64,000 nt of DNA from Streptomyces alboflavus (lineage in GTDB: Bacteria > Actinomycetota > Actinomycetes > Streptomycetales > Streptomycetaceae): the NCBI RefSeq assembly GCF_000716675.1, contig NZ_JNXT01000008.1, forward strand, positions 1 to 64,000, given 5' to 3'. A model generated the notes under the pieces. The model saw only the letters and a program-made list of their open reading frames with translations, was not told where the DNA came from and did no database searches. A program made the translations under genes and the position numbers. Shown in pieces: positions 18,163-26,665 of the stretch (its first letter is position 1; every line of letters starts with the position of its first letter).

Positions 18163-19452
18163 TTGAGCATGCCTGACATGCACGTACTGGTAGTGCACAA
18201 CCGATACTCCTCGGCGCAGCCGAGCGGGGAGAACAGGGTCGTCGACGAGGAGGCGGGGCTGCTGCGCGCGGCCGGCCACCGGGTCGACGTGTTCGAGCGG
18301 CGCAGCGACGACATCGCCGCCCGCTCCCTGCTCGGCAAGGTCGCGGTGCCGCTCCTCGTGCCGTGGAACCCGGCGGTGCGCTCAGAGCTCGCCGCCCGGC
18401 TGCGCGCCGACCGGCCGGACGTGGTGCACGTCCACAACGTCTTCCCGCTCCTGTCCCCCGCGGTCATCGCGGCCTGCGCCGACGCCGGGGTACCCGTCGT
18501 CGCGACCCTGCACAACTACACGCAGGTCTGCCCGCCCGGCACGCTGCACCGGGACGGCAAGGCGTGCACCGAGTGCGTCGGGTCGAAGGTGTCGCTGCCC
18601 GCCGTCCGGCACGGCTGCTACCGCGACTCGCGGCTCGCGACGGTGCCGCTCGCGGTGAGCCTCGCGGTGAACCGGCGGCGGTGGTGGTCCGGGGTGGAGC
18701 GGTTCTTCTGCATCTCCGCAGCACAGCGCGACGTCCTGGTGCGGTCCGGCATGCCGGCCGAACGGCTCGCGGTGAAGCACAACTTCGTGCCCGACCCGGG
18801 AGCGCGCCGGGAGGGCCCCGGCGAGCACGTGCTCTTCCTCGGCCGTCTCGCGGAGGCCAAGGGCGTCGGGCTGCTCATGACCGCGTGGGACGAGATCGCC
18901 GCGTCCGGCGGGGTGGGCGTGCCGCTCGTGCTCGCCGGGGCGGGGCCGCTGGAGCGGCAGGTGGCCGACTGGGCGAAGGGGCGCGATGACGTGCGCTACC
19001 TCGGACTGCGCTCCCCCGAGGAGTGCCGGGAGACCGTCGCGCGGTCGGTCGCCGTGGTGGCGCCGTCGATGGCGATGGAGACGTTCGGCCTGGTCGTGGC
19101 GGAGGCGATGGCGGCGGGGGTCCCGGCCGTCGCCGCCGGTCACGGCGCCTTCGTCGAGCTCGTCGAGGACGGGGTGACCGGGCTGCTCCACGAGCCCGGC
19201 GACGCCTCCTCGCTCGCGTCCCGCATCCGCCGGATCACGGCGGGGCGGGACCGCAACCGGGAGATGGGGAAGGCGGCCCGGCGCCGTTACGAACGGAACT
19301 TCAGCCCGGCCGTCGGTCTGGAGCGCCTGGAGGAGGGGTACCGCACCGCGATCGCGGGGCGGTACGGCGGCGGGCACGGCACGCCGCCGGCACGGAACGG
19401 AAACGCTGACTCGCCGCGGGGCTCCCGCGCGGGCAGAGATGGGGGGAAGTAG
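18163..19452 (+). CDS. Glycosyltransferase family 4 (GT-B)
   Basis: About 429 aa. The N-terminal acceptor domain has VVHVHNVFPLLSP and TLHNYTQVCPPG, and a CxxC-like pair follows (CTECVG). The C-terminal donor domain has VLFLGRLAEAKGV and the ESFG-like motif METFGLVVAEAMAAGVPAV. It transfers an activated sugar to the growing repeat unit. The near-perfect ribosome site AGGAGGTGA (18152-18160) favours TTG 18163 or ATG 18169 over the in-frame ATG 18145. It follows the polymerase gene and is spaced directly against the methyltransferase gene (stop 19452, next ATG 19453). Confidence 0.88.
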   Translation: MSMPDMHVLVVHNRYSSAQPSGENRVVDEEAGLLRAAGHRVDVFERRSDDIAARSLLGKVAVPLLVPWNPAVRSELAARLRADRPDVVHVHNVFPLLSPAVIAACADAGVPVVATLHNYTQVCPPGTLHRDGKACTECVGSKVSLPAVRHGCYRDSRLATVPLAVSLAVNRRRWWSGVERFFCISAAQRDVLVRSGMPAERLAVKHNFVPDPGARREGPGEHVLFLGRLAEAKGVGLLMTAWDEIAASGGVGVPLVLAGAGPLERQVADWAKGRDDVRYLGLRSPEECRETVARSVAVVAPSMAMETFGLVVAEAMAAGVPAVAAGHGAFVELVEDGVTGLLHEPGDASSLASRIRRITAGRDRNREMGKAARRRYERNFSPAVGLERLEEGYRTAIAGRYGGGHGTPPARNGNADSPRGSRAGRDGGK

Positions 19453-20703
19453 ATGACAGGATGCCGACTCTGCGGCTCGGAGGCGCTGGCGAGCGTCGTC
19501 GACCTGGGGGCGACGCCGCCGTGCGAGAGCTTTCTCGCCGCGGACCAGCTGGACAGGCCCGAACCGGCGTACCCGCTGCACCTGCGGGTCTGCACCGAGT
19601 GCTGGCTCGCGCAGATCCCGCCGCTGATCACTCCGGAGGACACGTTCAAGGAGTACGCGTACTTCTCGTCCTTCTCGACCTCCTGGGTGGAGCACGCGCG
19701 CCGGTACGTCGCCGACGCGGCGGCGCGGGTGGGGCTCGGGCCCGACTCCTTCGTGGTCGAGGTGGCGAGCAACGACGGGTATCTCCTGAAGCACGTGGTG
19801 GACCGGGACATCCGCTGCCTCGGCATCGAGCCGTCGGTGAACGTCGGTGCCTCGGCACGGGAGAAGGGCGTGCCGACGCTCACGGAGTTCCTGAGCCCGG
19901 ACACCGGCAAGGCCGTCCGCGCCGAGCACGGCCCGGCGGACCTGGTCGTGGCCAACAACGTGTACGCGCACATCCCCGACGTGGTCGGGTTCACGCAGGG
20001 CCTGCGCGCCCTGGTCGCCGACGACGGCTGGGTCTCCATCGAGGTGCAGCACCTGCTGACCCTGATCGAGGAGAACCAGTACGACACGATCTACCACGAG
20101 CACTTCCAGTACTACACGGTCGCGTCCGCGATCCGGGCCCTCGCGAGCGGTGGACTCACTCTCGTGGACGTCGAGTTGCTGCCGACGCACGGCGGCTCCA
20201 TCCGGCTGTGGGCCCGGCCCGCCGAGTCGGCCGGTGAGCCGTCCCCGCGGGTGGCGGACGTCCTCGCGCGCGAGAAGGCCGCCGGGCTCCAGGAGCTGTC
20301 CGGGTACACGGAGTTCTCCGCCCGCGTCGCCAAGGTGCGCCGGGACCTCCTGAAGTTCCTCATCACGGCGGCCGAGCGCGGCGAGACGGTCGTCGGCTAC
20401 GGCGCCCCCGGCAAGGGCAACACCCTGCTCAACCACTGCGGCATCCGGCCCGACCTGCTCGCGTACACGGTCGACCGCAACCCCTACAAGCACGGCAGGT
20501 TCACCCCCGGCACCCGCGTCCCGATCCTGCCGCCCGAGCAGATCGCCGCCGACAAGCCCGACTACGTCCTGGTCCTGCCGTGGAACCTGCGGGACGAACT
20601 CGTCGAGCAGCTGTCCTTCGTGCACGACTGGGGCGGCCGCCTTGTCTTCCCCATCCCGGAACTGAGCATCGTCGAGGTGCCCGCGAAAGAGGTAACAGCA
20701 TGA
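19453..20703 (+). CDS. Sugar C-methyltransferase (TylC3/NovU family)
   Basis: SAM-dependent C-methyltransferase of nucleotide keto-sugars, 416 aa, the usual length. The N-terminus is a small zinc-binding domain starting with CRLCGS. The middle holds the SAM-binding segment VVEVASNDGYLL, and the C-terminal Methyltransf_14-like domain has GYGAPGKGNTLLN and DRNPYKHGRFTPGT, all typical of the family that makes branched deoxysugars. ATG 19453 follows GGGGGGAAG at about 5 nt. It overlaps the nucleotidylyltransferase gene by 4 bp, so both probably act on the same sugar: activation, dehydration, then C-methylation. The substrate sugar is not known. Confidence 0.9.
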   Translation: MTGCRLCGSEALASVVDLGATPPCESFLAADQLDRPEPAYPLHLRVCTECWLAQIPPLITPEDTFKEYAYFSSFSTSWVEHARRYVADAAARVGLGPDSFVVEVASNDGYLLKHVVDRDIRCLGIEPSVNVGASAREKGVPTLTEFLSPDTGKAVRAEHGPADLVVANNVYAHIPDVVGFTQGLRALVADDGWVSIEVQHLLTLIEENQYDTIYHEHFQYYTVASAIRALASGGLTLVDVELLPTHGGSIRLWARPAESAGEPSPRVADVLAREKAAGLQELSGYTEFSARVAKVRRDLLKFLITAAERGETVVGYGAPGKGNTLLNHCGIRPDLLAYTVDRNPYKHGRFTPGTRVPILPPEQIAADKPDYVLVLPWNLRDELVEQLSFVHDWGGRLVFPIPELSIVEVPAKEVTA

Positions 20704-21494
20704 AGGTCGTCCTGTTCTGCGGCGGTTACGGGATGCGGATGCGCAGCGGTGCCGCGGACGACGTGCCCAAGCCCATGGCGATGGTCGGCCCGCGACCGCT
20801 GATCTGGCACGTCATGCGCTACTACGCGCACTTCGGGCACAAGGAGTTCATCCTGTGCCTCGGGTACGGGGCCCACCACATCAAGGACTTCTTCCTCCAC
20901 TACGAGGAGACGACGTCCAACGACTTCGTGCTGCGGGGCGGCAGAACCGAGCTGCTCTCCACCGACATAGCCGACTGGACGATCACGTTCGCGCAGACCG
21001 GCATCGAGTCGCCCATCGGGGAACGCCTGCGCCGGGTGCGGCACCACCTGGACGGCGACGAGATGTTCCTCGCCAACTACGCCGACGTGCTGACCGACGC
21101 GCCGCTGCCGGAGATGATCGACCGGTTCTCCCGGCGTGACGCGGGGGCGTCGATGATGGTGGTGCCGCCGCAGTCGTCGTTCCACTGCGTGGAGCTGGGC
21201 GAGGACGGCCTGGTGGGGGGCATCACCGCGGTGAGCGACATGCCGCTGTGGGAGAACGGCGGCTACTTCGTGCTCCGCCAGGAGGTCTTCGACCACATCC
21301 CGGAGAACGGGGACCTGGTCGCCGACGGCTGCGCGCGACTGGCCAAGCAGGGACGCCTCGTGGCGCACCAGCACCGCGGTTTCTGGAAGCCGACCGACAC
21401 CGTCAAGGAGCGCGCCGCGCTCGACGGCGCCTACGCCCGGGGCGACCGCCCGTGGGCCGTGTGGGAGCGCGACGGCGTGGGGGTGGGCGCGTGA
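20700..21494 (+). CDS. Sugar-1-phosphate nucleotidylyltransferase (glucose-1-phosphate cytidylyltransferase-like)
   Basis: 264-aa NTP transferase that activates a hexose-1-phosphate. The N-terminal signature is FCGGYGMRMR followed by VPKPMAMVGPRPLIWHVMRYYA. Together with FILCLGYGAHHIKDFF this matches RfbF-type glucose-1-phosphate cytidylyltransferases better than thymidylyltransferases, so CDP-glucose is the likely product. It overlaps both neighbours by 4 bp (ATGA and GTGA). I see no CDP-glucose 4,6-dehydratase that is certain in the window; the epimerase/dehydratase at 22145 could supply related chemistry. Confidence 0.87.
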   Translation: MKVVLFCGGYGMRMRSGAADDVPKPMAMVGPRPLIWHVMRYYAHFGHKEFILCLGYGAHHIKDFFLHYEETTSNDFVLRGGRTELLSTDIADWTITFAQTGIESPIGERLRRVRHHLDGDEMFLANYADVLTDAPLPEMIDRFSRRDAGASMMVVPPQSSFHCVELGEDGLVGGITAVSDMPLWENGGYFVLRQEVFDHIPENGDLVADGCARLAKQGRLVAHQHRGFWKPTDTVKERAALDGAYARGDRPWAVWERDGVGVGA

Positions 21495-22141
21495 TCAGGC
21501 TCGGGGCCGGGCGCCGCCTGGACCGGATCGTCGCGGTGGGCGCGCACTGCGACGACATCGCCATCGGCGCGGGCGGCACGCTCCTCGCGATGTGCCTGGC
21601 GCGGCCTGGCCTGCGCGTCGACGCGCTGGTGCTCTCCGGAGGCGGCAGCGAGCGGGAGCAGGAGGAGCGGGCCGCGCTCGCCGCCTTCTGCCCGGACGCC
21701 GAACTGGGCCTGACCGTGCTCAAGTTGCCCGACGGCCGGATGCCCGCGCACTGGGAGGAGGCCAAGGGCGCGGTCGAGGAGCTGCGCATGCGCACCGAGC
21801 CCGACCTGGTGCTCGCGCCGCGCACCGACGACGCCCACCAGGACCACCGCGGCCTGGCGCAGCTGATGACCACCGCGTTCCGCGACCACCTGGTCCTCGG
21901 CTACGAGATCGTCAAGTGGGACGGCGACCTCGGCCGCCCCTCGGCGTACCAGCCGCTGTCGCCGGAGGTCGCCGAACAGAAGGTCCGGCTGCTGCAGGAG
22001 CACTACCCCTCGCAGCGGCACCGGCCCTGGTACGACCGGGAGGCCTTCCTCGGCCTCGCCCGGATCCGCGGCATCGAATGCCACGCGCGCTACGCCGAGG
22101 CGTTCGCCGTCACCAAACTCACTCTGAACCTGGGGAACTGA
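21491..22141 (+). CDS. PIG-L family deacetylase
   Basis: 216-aa zinc-dependent N-deacetylase of the GlcNAc-PI deacetylase/MshB type. The metal motif is AHCDD (a variant of AHPDD, residues about 15-19), and the downstream HQDH motif completes the site. It likely removes an N-acetyl group from a sugar or sugar intermediate, leaving a free amine. GTG 21491 overlaps the previous stop. Position among C-methylation, nucleotidylation and epimerase genes suggests a role in the same unusual sugar, though small-molecule targets such as mycothiol precursors are other known uses of the family. Confidence 0.88.
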   Translation: MIRLGAGRRLDRIVAVGAHCDDIAIGAGGTLLAMCLARPGLRVDALVLSGGGSEREQEERAALAAFCPDAELGLTVLKLPDGRMPAHWEEAKGAVEELRMRTEPDLVLAPRTDDAHQDHRGLAQLMTTAFRDHLVLGYEIVKWDGDLGRPSAYQPLSPEVAEQKVRLLQEHYPSQRHRPWYDREAFLGLARIRGIECHARYAEAFAVTKLTLNLGN

Positions 22142-22144
22142 ACC

Positions 22145-23170
22145 ATGCGCGTACTGCTGACCGGGCACCAGGGCTACCTGGGCACCGTCATGGCCCCGGT
22201 CCTTGAGGCCGCCGGGCACGAGGTCGTCGGCCTCGACTCCGGCCTGTTCGCCGACTGCGTCCTCGGCCCGGCCCCCGCGGACCCGCCGAGCCCCGGGGTG
22301 GACCTGCGCGACGTCACGGCCGAGCACGTGGCCGGGGTGGACGCCGTGATCCACCTGGCCGCGCTGTCCAACGACCCGCTGGGCTCCCTCGCCCCGGAGC
22401 TCACCTACGACATCAACCACCACGCGTCCGTACGCCTGGCCCGGCTGGCCCGCGAGGCCGGGGTGCGGCGCTTCCTGTACGCGTCCACCTGCTCGGTCTA
22501 CGGCGCCGCGGGCGGCGACGAGCTGGTGGCCGAGGACGCCCCGCTGCGCCCGGTCACGCCGTACGCGGAGTCCAAGGTGCGCGTCGAGGACGACCTGCAC
22601 GCCCTGGCCGACGGCGACTTCAGCCCCGTGTACATGCGCAACGCCACCGCCTTCGGCTACTCGCCCCGGCTCCGCGCCGACATCGTCCTGAACAACCTGG
22701 TGGGCCACGCGCTCCTGTCCGGCGAGGTCCTGGTGATGTCCGACGGCACCCCGTGGCGCCCGCTCGTGCACGCCGCCGACATCGCCCGGGCCTTCACGGC
22801 GGCGCTCGGCGCGCCCCGCGAGGCGGTGCACGACCGGGCCTTCAACATCGGCAGCGAGGTCAACAACGTCACGGTCGCCGAGATCGCCGAGCAGGTCGCC
22901 GAGGCGGTGTCCGGCTCGAAGGTGGTGATCACCGGGGAGACCGGCGCCGACCCGCGGTCCTACCGCGTGGACTTCTCCCGGTTCCGGGACGCGATCCCCG
23001 GCTTCGACTGCGAGTGGACGGTGAAGCGGGGCGCGCTCGAACTCGCCGACGCCTACCATAAGTTCGGTCTCACCCGGGAGGACTTCGAGCGGCGCTTCAC
23101 CCGTCTCGCCGTGCTGCGCGCGGCGTCCGAGGCGGGGGCCGTCGACGACACCCTGCGGTGGAGCCGATGA
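22145..23170 (+). CDS. NAD-dependent sugar epimerase/dehydratase (extended SDR)
   Basis: 341-aa extended short-chain dehydrogenase acting on a nucleotide sugar. The cofactor loop is TGHQGYLG, the catalytic Tyr/Lys pair is in PYAESK, and the partner Ser is in YASTCSVYG. Family members do 4-epimerisation, 4,6-dehydration or reduction; the sequence does not decide between them. The ATG is 3 bp after the PIG-L stop. The end overlaps the next gene (ATGA at 23167). It probably works with the cytidylyltransferase and C-methyltransferase upstream. Confidence 0.88.
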   Translation: MRVLLTGHQGYLGTVMAPVLEAAGHEVVGLDSGLFADCVLGPAPADPPSPGVDLRDVTAEHVAGVDAVIHLAALSNDPLGSLAPELTYDINHHASVRLARLAREAGVRRFLYASTCSVYGAAGGDELVAEDAPLRPVTPYAESKVRVEDDLHALADGDFSPVYMRNATAFGYSPRLRADIVLNNLVGHALLSGEVLVMSDGTPWRPLVHAADIARAFTAALGAPREAVHDRAFNIGSEVNNVTVAEIAEQVAEAVSGSKVVITGETGADPRSYRVDFSRFRDAIPGFDCEWTVKRGALELADAYHKFGLTREDFERRFTRLAVLRAASEAGAVDDTLRWSR

Positions 23171-24441
23171 CGTCGGCGGGCGCGCAGATGCACGCTCTGG
23201 TGGAGCGGCTCTATCCGCTGTGCCGGAGCATCACCGGCGACGGTGTGCGCGCCACCCTGGACATCGTCGGCGAGTACGTGCCGCTCCAGACGCACGAGGT
23301 GCCGACCGGGACGCAGGTCCTCGACTGGACCGTGCCGCAGGAGTGGAACATCCGCGACGCGTACATCGCCGACGGCGACGGCAACCGGGTCGTCGACTTC
23401 CAGGCGTCCAGCCTGCACGTGCTCGGCTACAGCGTGCCGGTGGCGCGGACGATGCCGCTGTCCGAGCTGCGCGCACACCTGCACACCCTGCCCGACCAGC
23501 CGGACCTGGTGCCGTATCGCACCAGCTACTACAAGCCGGAGTGGGGCTTCTGCCTGGCCCAGGACACCCTGGACGCGCTGCCCGACGGCGACTACGAGGT
23601 GTGCGTCGACTCCACGCTCGCGGACGGTCACCTCACCTACGCCGAGCACGTGGTCCCCGGGCAGGTCCCGGACGAGGTGATCGTCTCCTGCCACGTCTGC
23701 CACCCGTCGCTGGCCAACGACAACCTGGCCGGCGTCGCGGTGGCGACGTTCCTGGCGCGGGCGCTCGCGGAGGAGACGCCGTACTACACCTACCGGTTCG
23801 TCTACGCGCCCGGCACCATCGGGGCGATCACCTGGCTGGCCCGCAACCAGGAGCGGATCGACCAGGTCAAGCACGGGCTCGTGCTGGCCTGCGCGGGCGA
23901 TGCGGGGCAGCTGACGTACAAGCAGAGCAGGCGCGGCGACGCGGAGATCGACCGGGTCCTGCGGCACGTCCTTTCCGCCTCCGAACGGCCGCACCGCGTC
24001 ACCGAGTTCACTCCGTACGGCTACGACGAGCGGCAGTACTGCTCGCCCGGGTTCAACCTCGGCGTGGGCTCGCTCAGCAGGACCCCGTACGCGGGCTACC
24101 CCGAGTACCACACCTCGGCGGACAACCCGGACTTCGTCTCCCCGGAGGCGATGGCGGACACCCTCGCCGTCTGCCGCGAGGCGTTCGCCGTCCTGGACCG
24201 CAACCGGCGGTACGTCAACCTCAGCCCGTATGGCGAACCGCAGCTGGGACGGCGGGGGTTGTACGAGTCCCTCGGCGGGCGCAGCGACGCGCAGCAGGCG
24301 CAGATGGCCATGCTGTGGGTGCTCAGCCTCTCCGACGGCGAGCACAGTCTGCTCGACGTCGCGGAGCGGGCGGGCCTGCCGTTCGACACCGTCGTCGTCG
24401 CGGCCGACGCCCTCGGCACCGCCGGACTGATCAAGGCATGA
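23167..24441 (+). CDS. DUF4910 aminopeptidase-like (M28-related) protein
   Basis: 424-aa protein of the DUF4910/DUF2172 family, related in fold to zinc aminopeptidases. Visible features are SITGDGVRATLDIV at the start, the metal-site-like SCHVCHPSLANDNLAG, the later segment LACAGDAG, and PEYHTSADN with a conserved His. A small winged-helix-like domain may close the C-terminus. Such proteins recur in sugar and polysaccharide gene clusters, but their reaction is not established to my knowledge; hydrolysis of an amide on a sugar would fit beside the PIG-L deacetylase. ATG 23167 gives an ATGA overlap; GTG 23158 is in frame and possible. Confidence 0.85.
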   Translation: MTSAGAQMHALVERLYPLCRSITGDGVRATLDIVGEYVPLQTHEVPTGTQVLDWTVPQEWNIRDAYIADGDGNRVVDFQASSLHVLGYSVPVARTMPLSELRAHLHTLPDQPDLVPYRTSYYKPEWGFCLAQDTLDALPDGDYEVCVDSTLADGHLTYAEHVVPGQVPDEVIVSCHVCHPSLANDNLAGVAVATFLARALAEETPYYTYRFVYAPGTIGAITWLARNQERIDQVKHGLVLACAGDAGQLTYKQSRRGDAEIDRVLRHVLSASERPHRVTEFTPYGYDERQYCSPGFNLGVGSLSRTPYAGYPEYHTSADNPDFVSPEAMADTLAVCREAFAVLDRNRRYVNLSPYGEPQLGRRGLYESLGGRSDAQQAQMAMLWVLSLSDGEHSLLDVAERAGLPFDTVVVAADALGTAGLIKA

Positions 24442-25721
24442 CACCGATGACCACCGAGAAGGAGAAGCGGACCGCCAAGCGGGCCATGGCGGGCCGCCTT
24501 TCCTGGGGCCTGGCCGACCAGGCGGTCTGCAGCATGACCAACTTCGCGGTGGGGATCTATGTGGCCCGCTCGCTCGGGCTGACCGCGTTCGGCGTGTTCA
24601 GCCTGGCCTGGGTGACGTACGGCGTGGTGCTCAGTGTCTCCCGTGGCCTTGCCACCGACCCGCTGGTGGTGCGCTTCAGCGGCGTGCCGGACGCGTCCTG
24701 GCGGGCGGCGGCGGCCCGGTCGTCCGGTACCGCGCTCTGCGTCGGCGGTGGCATCGGCCTGGTGTGCCTGGTGGTCGGCCTCGGCCTCGGCGGCCGGGTG
24801 GGGCCCGCGTTCGCCGCCCTCGGCGTGGTGCTGCCGGGGCTGCTTCTGCAGGACGCCTGGCGGTACTCGTTCTTCGCCGCGGGCACCGGGAAGAAGGCCT
24901 GCGTCAACGACCTCCTGGGTGCCCTCGCGCTGGTCCCGGCCCTGCTGATGGCCGCGCGCGTGGGCAGCGTGGAGGCCTTCGTCCTCGCCTGGGGCGCGGC
25001 GGCCGCGGTGGCCGCCGGGTACGGCTGCTTCCAGTCCGGCATCCGGCCGCGGCCGGACCGGGCGCGCGCGTGGCTGCGTGAGCAACGCGACCTCGGCTCC
25101 CGCTACCTGGTCGAGAACGTCGGCGTCAGCGGGGCGTCCCAGCTGCGGGCGTACGGGCTCGGCGCGATCGTCGGGGTCGGCGCGGTCGGCGTCGTCAGGG
25201 GCGCCGAGCTGCTGCTCGGGCCGTTCCTGGCCCTGCTGATGGGGCTCTCGCTCGTCACGGTCCCCGAAGCGGCACGGGTGCTGCGGCAGGCCCCGCACCG
25301 CCTGGCCAGGTTCTGCCTCCTGCTGTCCGGCGGCCTCGCCGCCGCCGCGCTGCTCTGGGGCGTGGCGCTGCTCCTGGTGCCCGACCGGGCGGGCGAACTC
25401 GCGCTCGGCGACGTCTGGGGCTCCGCGTCCGACCTCATCGTGCCCGCCGTGCTCGGGGTCGCGGGCTCCGGCCTCGGCATCGGCGCCGCGGCCGGGCTGC
25501 GCGCCCTCGCCGCCGCCCGGCGCAGCCTGCGCGCCCAACTGTTCGCCTCCGCCGCCTACGTCGGCGGCGGGCTCGGCGGGGCGGCCGCGGGCGGCGCGGT
25601 CGGCTCGGCCTGGGGCGTCGCCGCGGCGACCCTCTGCAGCTCCGCCGTCTGGTGGCTGCAGCTGCGCTCCGCGCTGCGCGAGCACCACCGCAATCCCATC
25701 CCCGAAGTGAGGACTTCATGA
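24438..25721 (+). CDS. Polysaccharide flippase (Wzx/MATE-like)
   Basis: 427-aa membrane protein with about 12 hydrophobic segments and few charged residues, matching lipid-linked oligosaccharide flippases. The N-terminus LSWGLADQAVCSMTNFAVGIYVARSLGLTAFGVFSLA (segment 1, shown in part: WGLADQAVCSMTNF) is the typical start of the oligosaccharide flippase fold. It should move undecaprenyl-linked repeat units across the membrane for the Wzy-like polymerase. It overlaps the genes on both sides by 4 bp. An ATG at 24447 is a second start candidate. Confidence 0.85.
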   Translation: MTPMTTEKEKRTAKRAMAGRLSWGLADQAVCSMTNFAVGIYVARSLGLTAFGVFSLAWVTYGVVLSVSRGLATDPLVVRFSGVPDASWRAAAARSSGTALCVGGGIGLVCLVVGLGLGGRVGPAFAALGVVLPGLLLQDAWRYSFFAAGTGKKACVNDLLGALALVPALLMAARVGSVEAFVLAWGAAAAVAAGYGCFQSGIRPRPDRARAWLREQRDLGSRYLVENVGVSGASQLRAYGLGAIVGVGAVGVVRGAELLLGPFLALLMGLSLVTVPEAARVLRQAPHRLARFCLLLSGGLAAAALLWGVALLLVPDRAGELALGDVWGSASDLIVPAVLGVAGSGLGIGAAAGLRALAAARRSLRAQLFASAAYVGGGLGGAAAGGAVGSAWGVAAATLCSSAVWWLQLRSALREHHRNPIPEVRTS

Positions 25722-26665
25722 CCGCCCAACCCCGGCTGAGCATCGGCCTGCCCGTGTACAACGGCGAGGAGTACCTCGCCGAGGCGCTCGACGCCCTGCT
25801 CGGCCAGACCTACGAGGACTTCGAGCTGGTCATCTCCGACAACGCCTCGACCGACGGGACCCAGGACATCTGCCGCCGGTACGCCGAGAAGGACCCGCGC
25901 ATCCGCTACCTGCGCCTGACCCGGAACATCGGCGCCGCCCCGAACCACAATTACGTGTTCACGCAGTGCCGCGGCGAGCTGTTCAAGTGGGCGTCGCACG
26001 ACGACCTGTACGCCCGGGACCTGCTGCGGCGCTGTGTGCAGGCGCTCGACGAGCGTCCCGACGTGATCCTCGCGCACGCCGACCAGGCGGTCATCGACGA
26101 GGAGGGGCGGGTGAAGGTCCCCTACGCGTACACGCTCGCCACCGACTCGCCGCGCGCGCCGGAGCGCTTCCGCAGCATGCTGTTCGAGCCCGGCGGCGAC
26201 GACTTCTACGGCGTGATGCGGGCCGACGTCCTGCGCCGCGTGAAGCCGCACGACAGCTACCACCACGCGGACCGCACGTTCGTCGCCGAGATCGGCCTGC
26301 ACGGAGCGTTCCACCAGGTGCCGGAGCTGATGTACTTCCGCCGCGACCACCCCACCCGCGCCGAGCGGGCGAACCCCTCCAAGCGCTCCCGTTGCGTCAA
26401 CCTGGACCCGCGCCGCGCGGGCCCGCTGCACCCGACGCCCCGGCTGCTCGCCGAGTACGTGTGGGGCTTCGTCTCGGCGATCCGGCGGGCGCCGCTGTCC
26501 TCGGCCGACCGGCGCGCCTGCTACCGCCACCTGGCCGCGTGGGCGACCAGCAGGGCCAGGCCGGGCGCGGGCGAGCGGGTCGAGGACCGCGCGCCGGTCG
26601 ACCCGGCCCGGCTCACGGTGTCCGTCGACGCCGTCGTCGCGGGACGCGAGGGGCGGAAGGCGTGA
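25718..26665 (+). CDS. Glycosyltransferase family 2
   Basis: 315-aa GT-A fold inverting glycosyltransferase. The N-terminal motifs are SIGLPVYNGEEYLAEALD and ISDNASTDGT (nucleotide-binding), followed by RNIGAAPNHN and the metal-binding ASHDDLY in place of DXD. It adds a sugar to the repeat unit in the cytoplasm. It has no obvious membrane segments. It is coupled to the flippase gene in front and to the pyruvyltransferase-like gene behind by 4-bp overlaps. Confidence 0.9.
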   Translation: MTAQPRLSIGLPVYNGEEYLAEALDALLGQTYEDFELVISDNASTDGTQDICRRYAEKDPRIRYLRLTRNIGAAPNHNYVFTQCRGELFKWASHDDLYARDLLRRCVQALDERPDVILAHADQAVIDEEGRVKVPYAYTLATDSPRAPERFRSMLFEPGGDDFYGVMRADVLRRVKPHDSYHHADRTFVAEIGLHGAFHQVPELMYFRRDHPTRAERANPSKRSRCVNLDPRRAGPLHPTPRLLAEYVWGFVSAIRRAPLSSADRRACYRHLAAWATSRARPGAGERVEDRAPVDPARLTVSVDAVVAGREGRKA

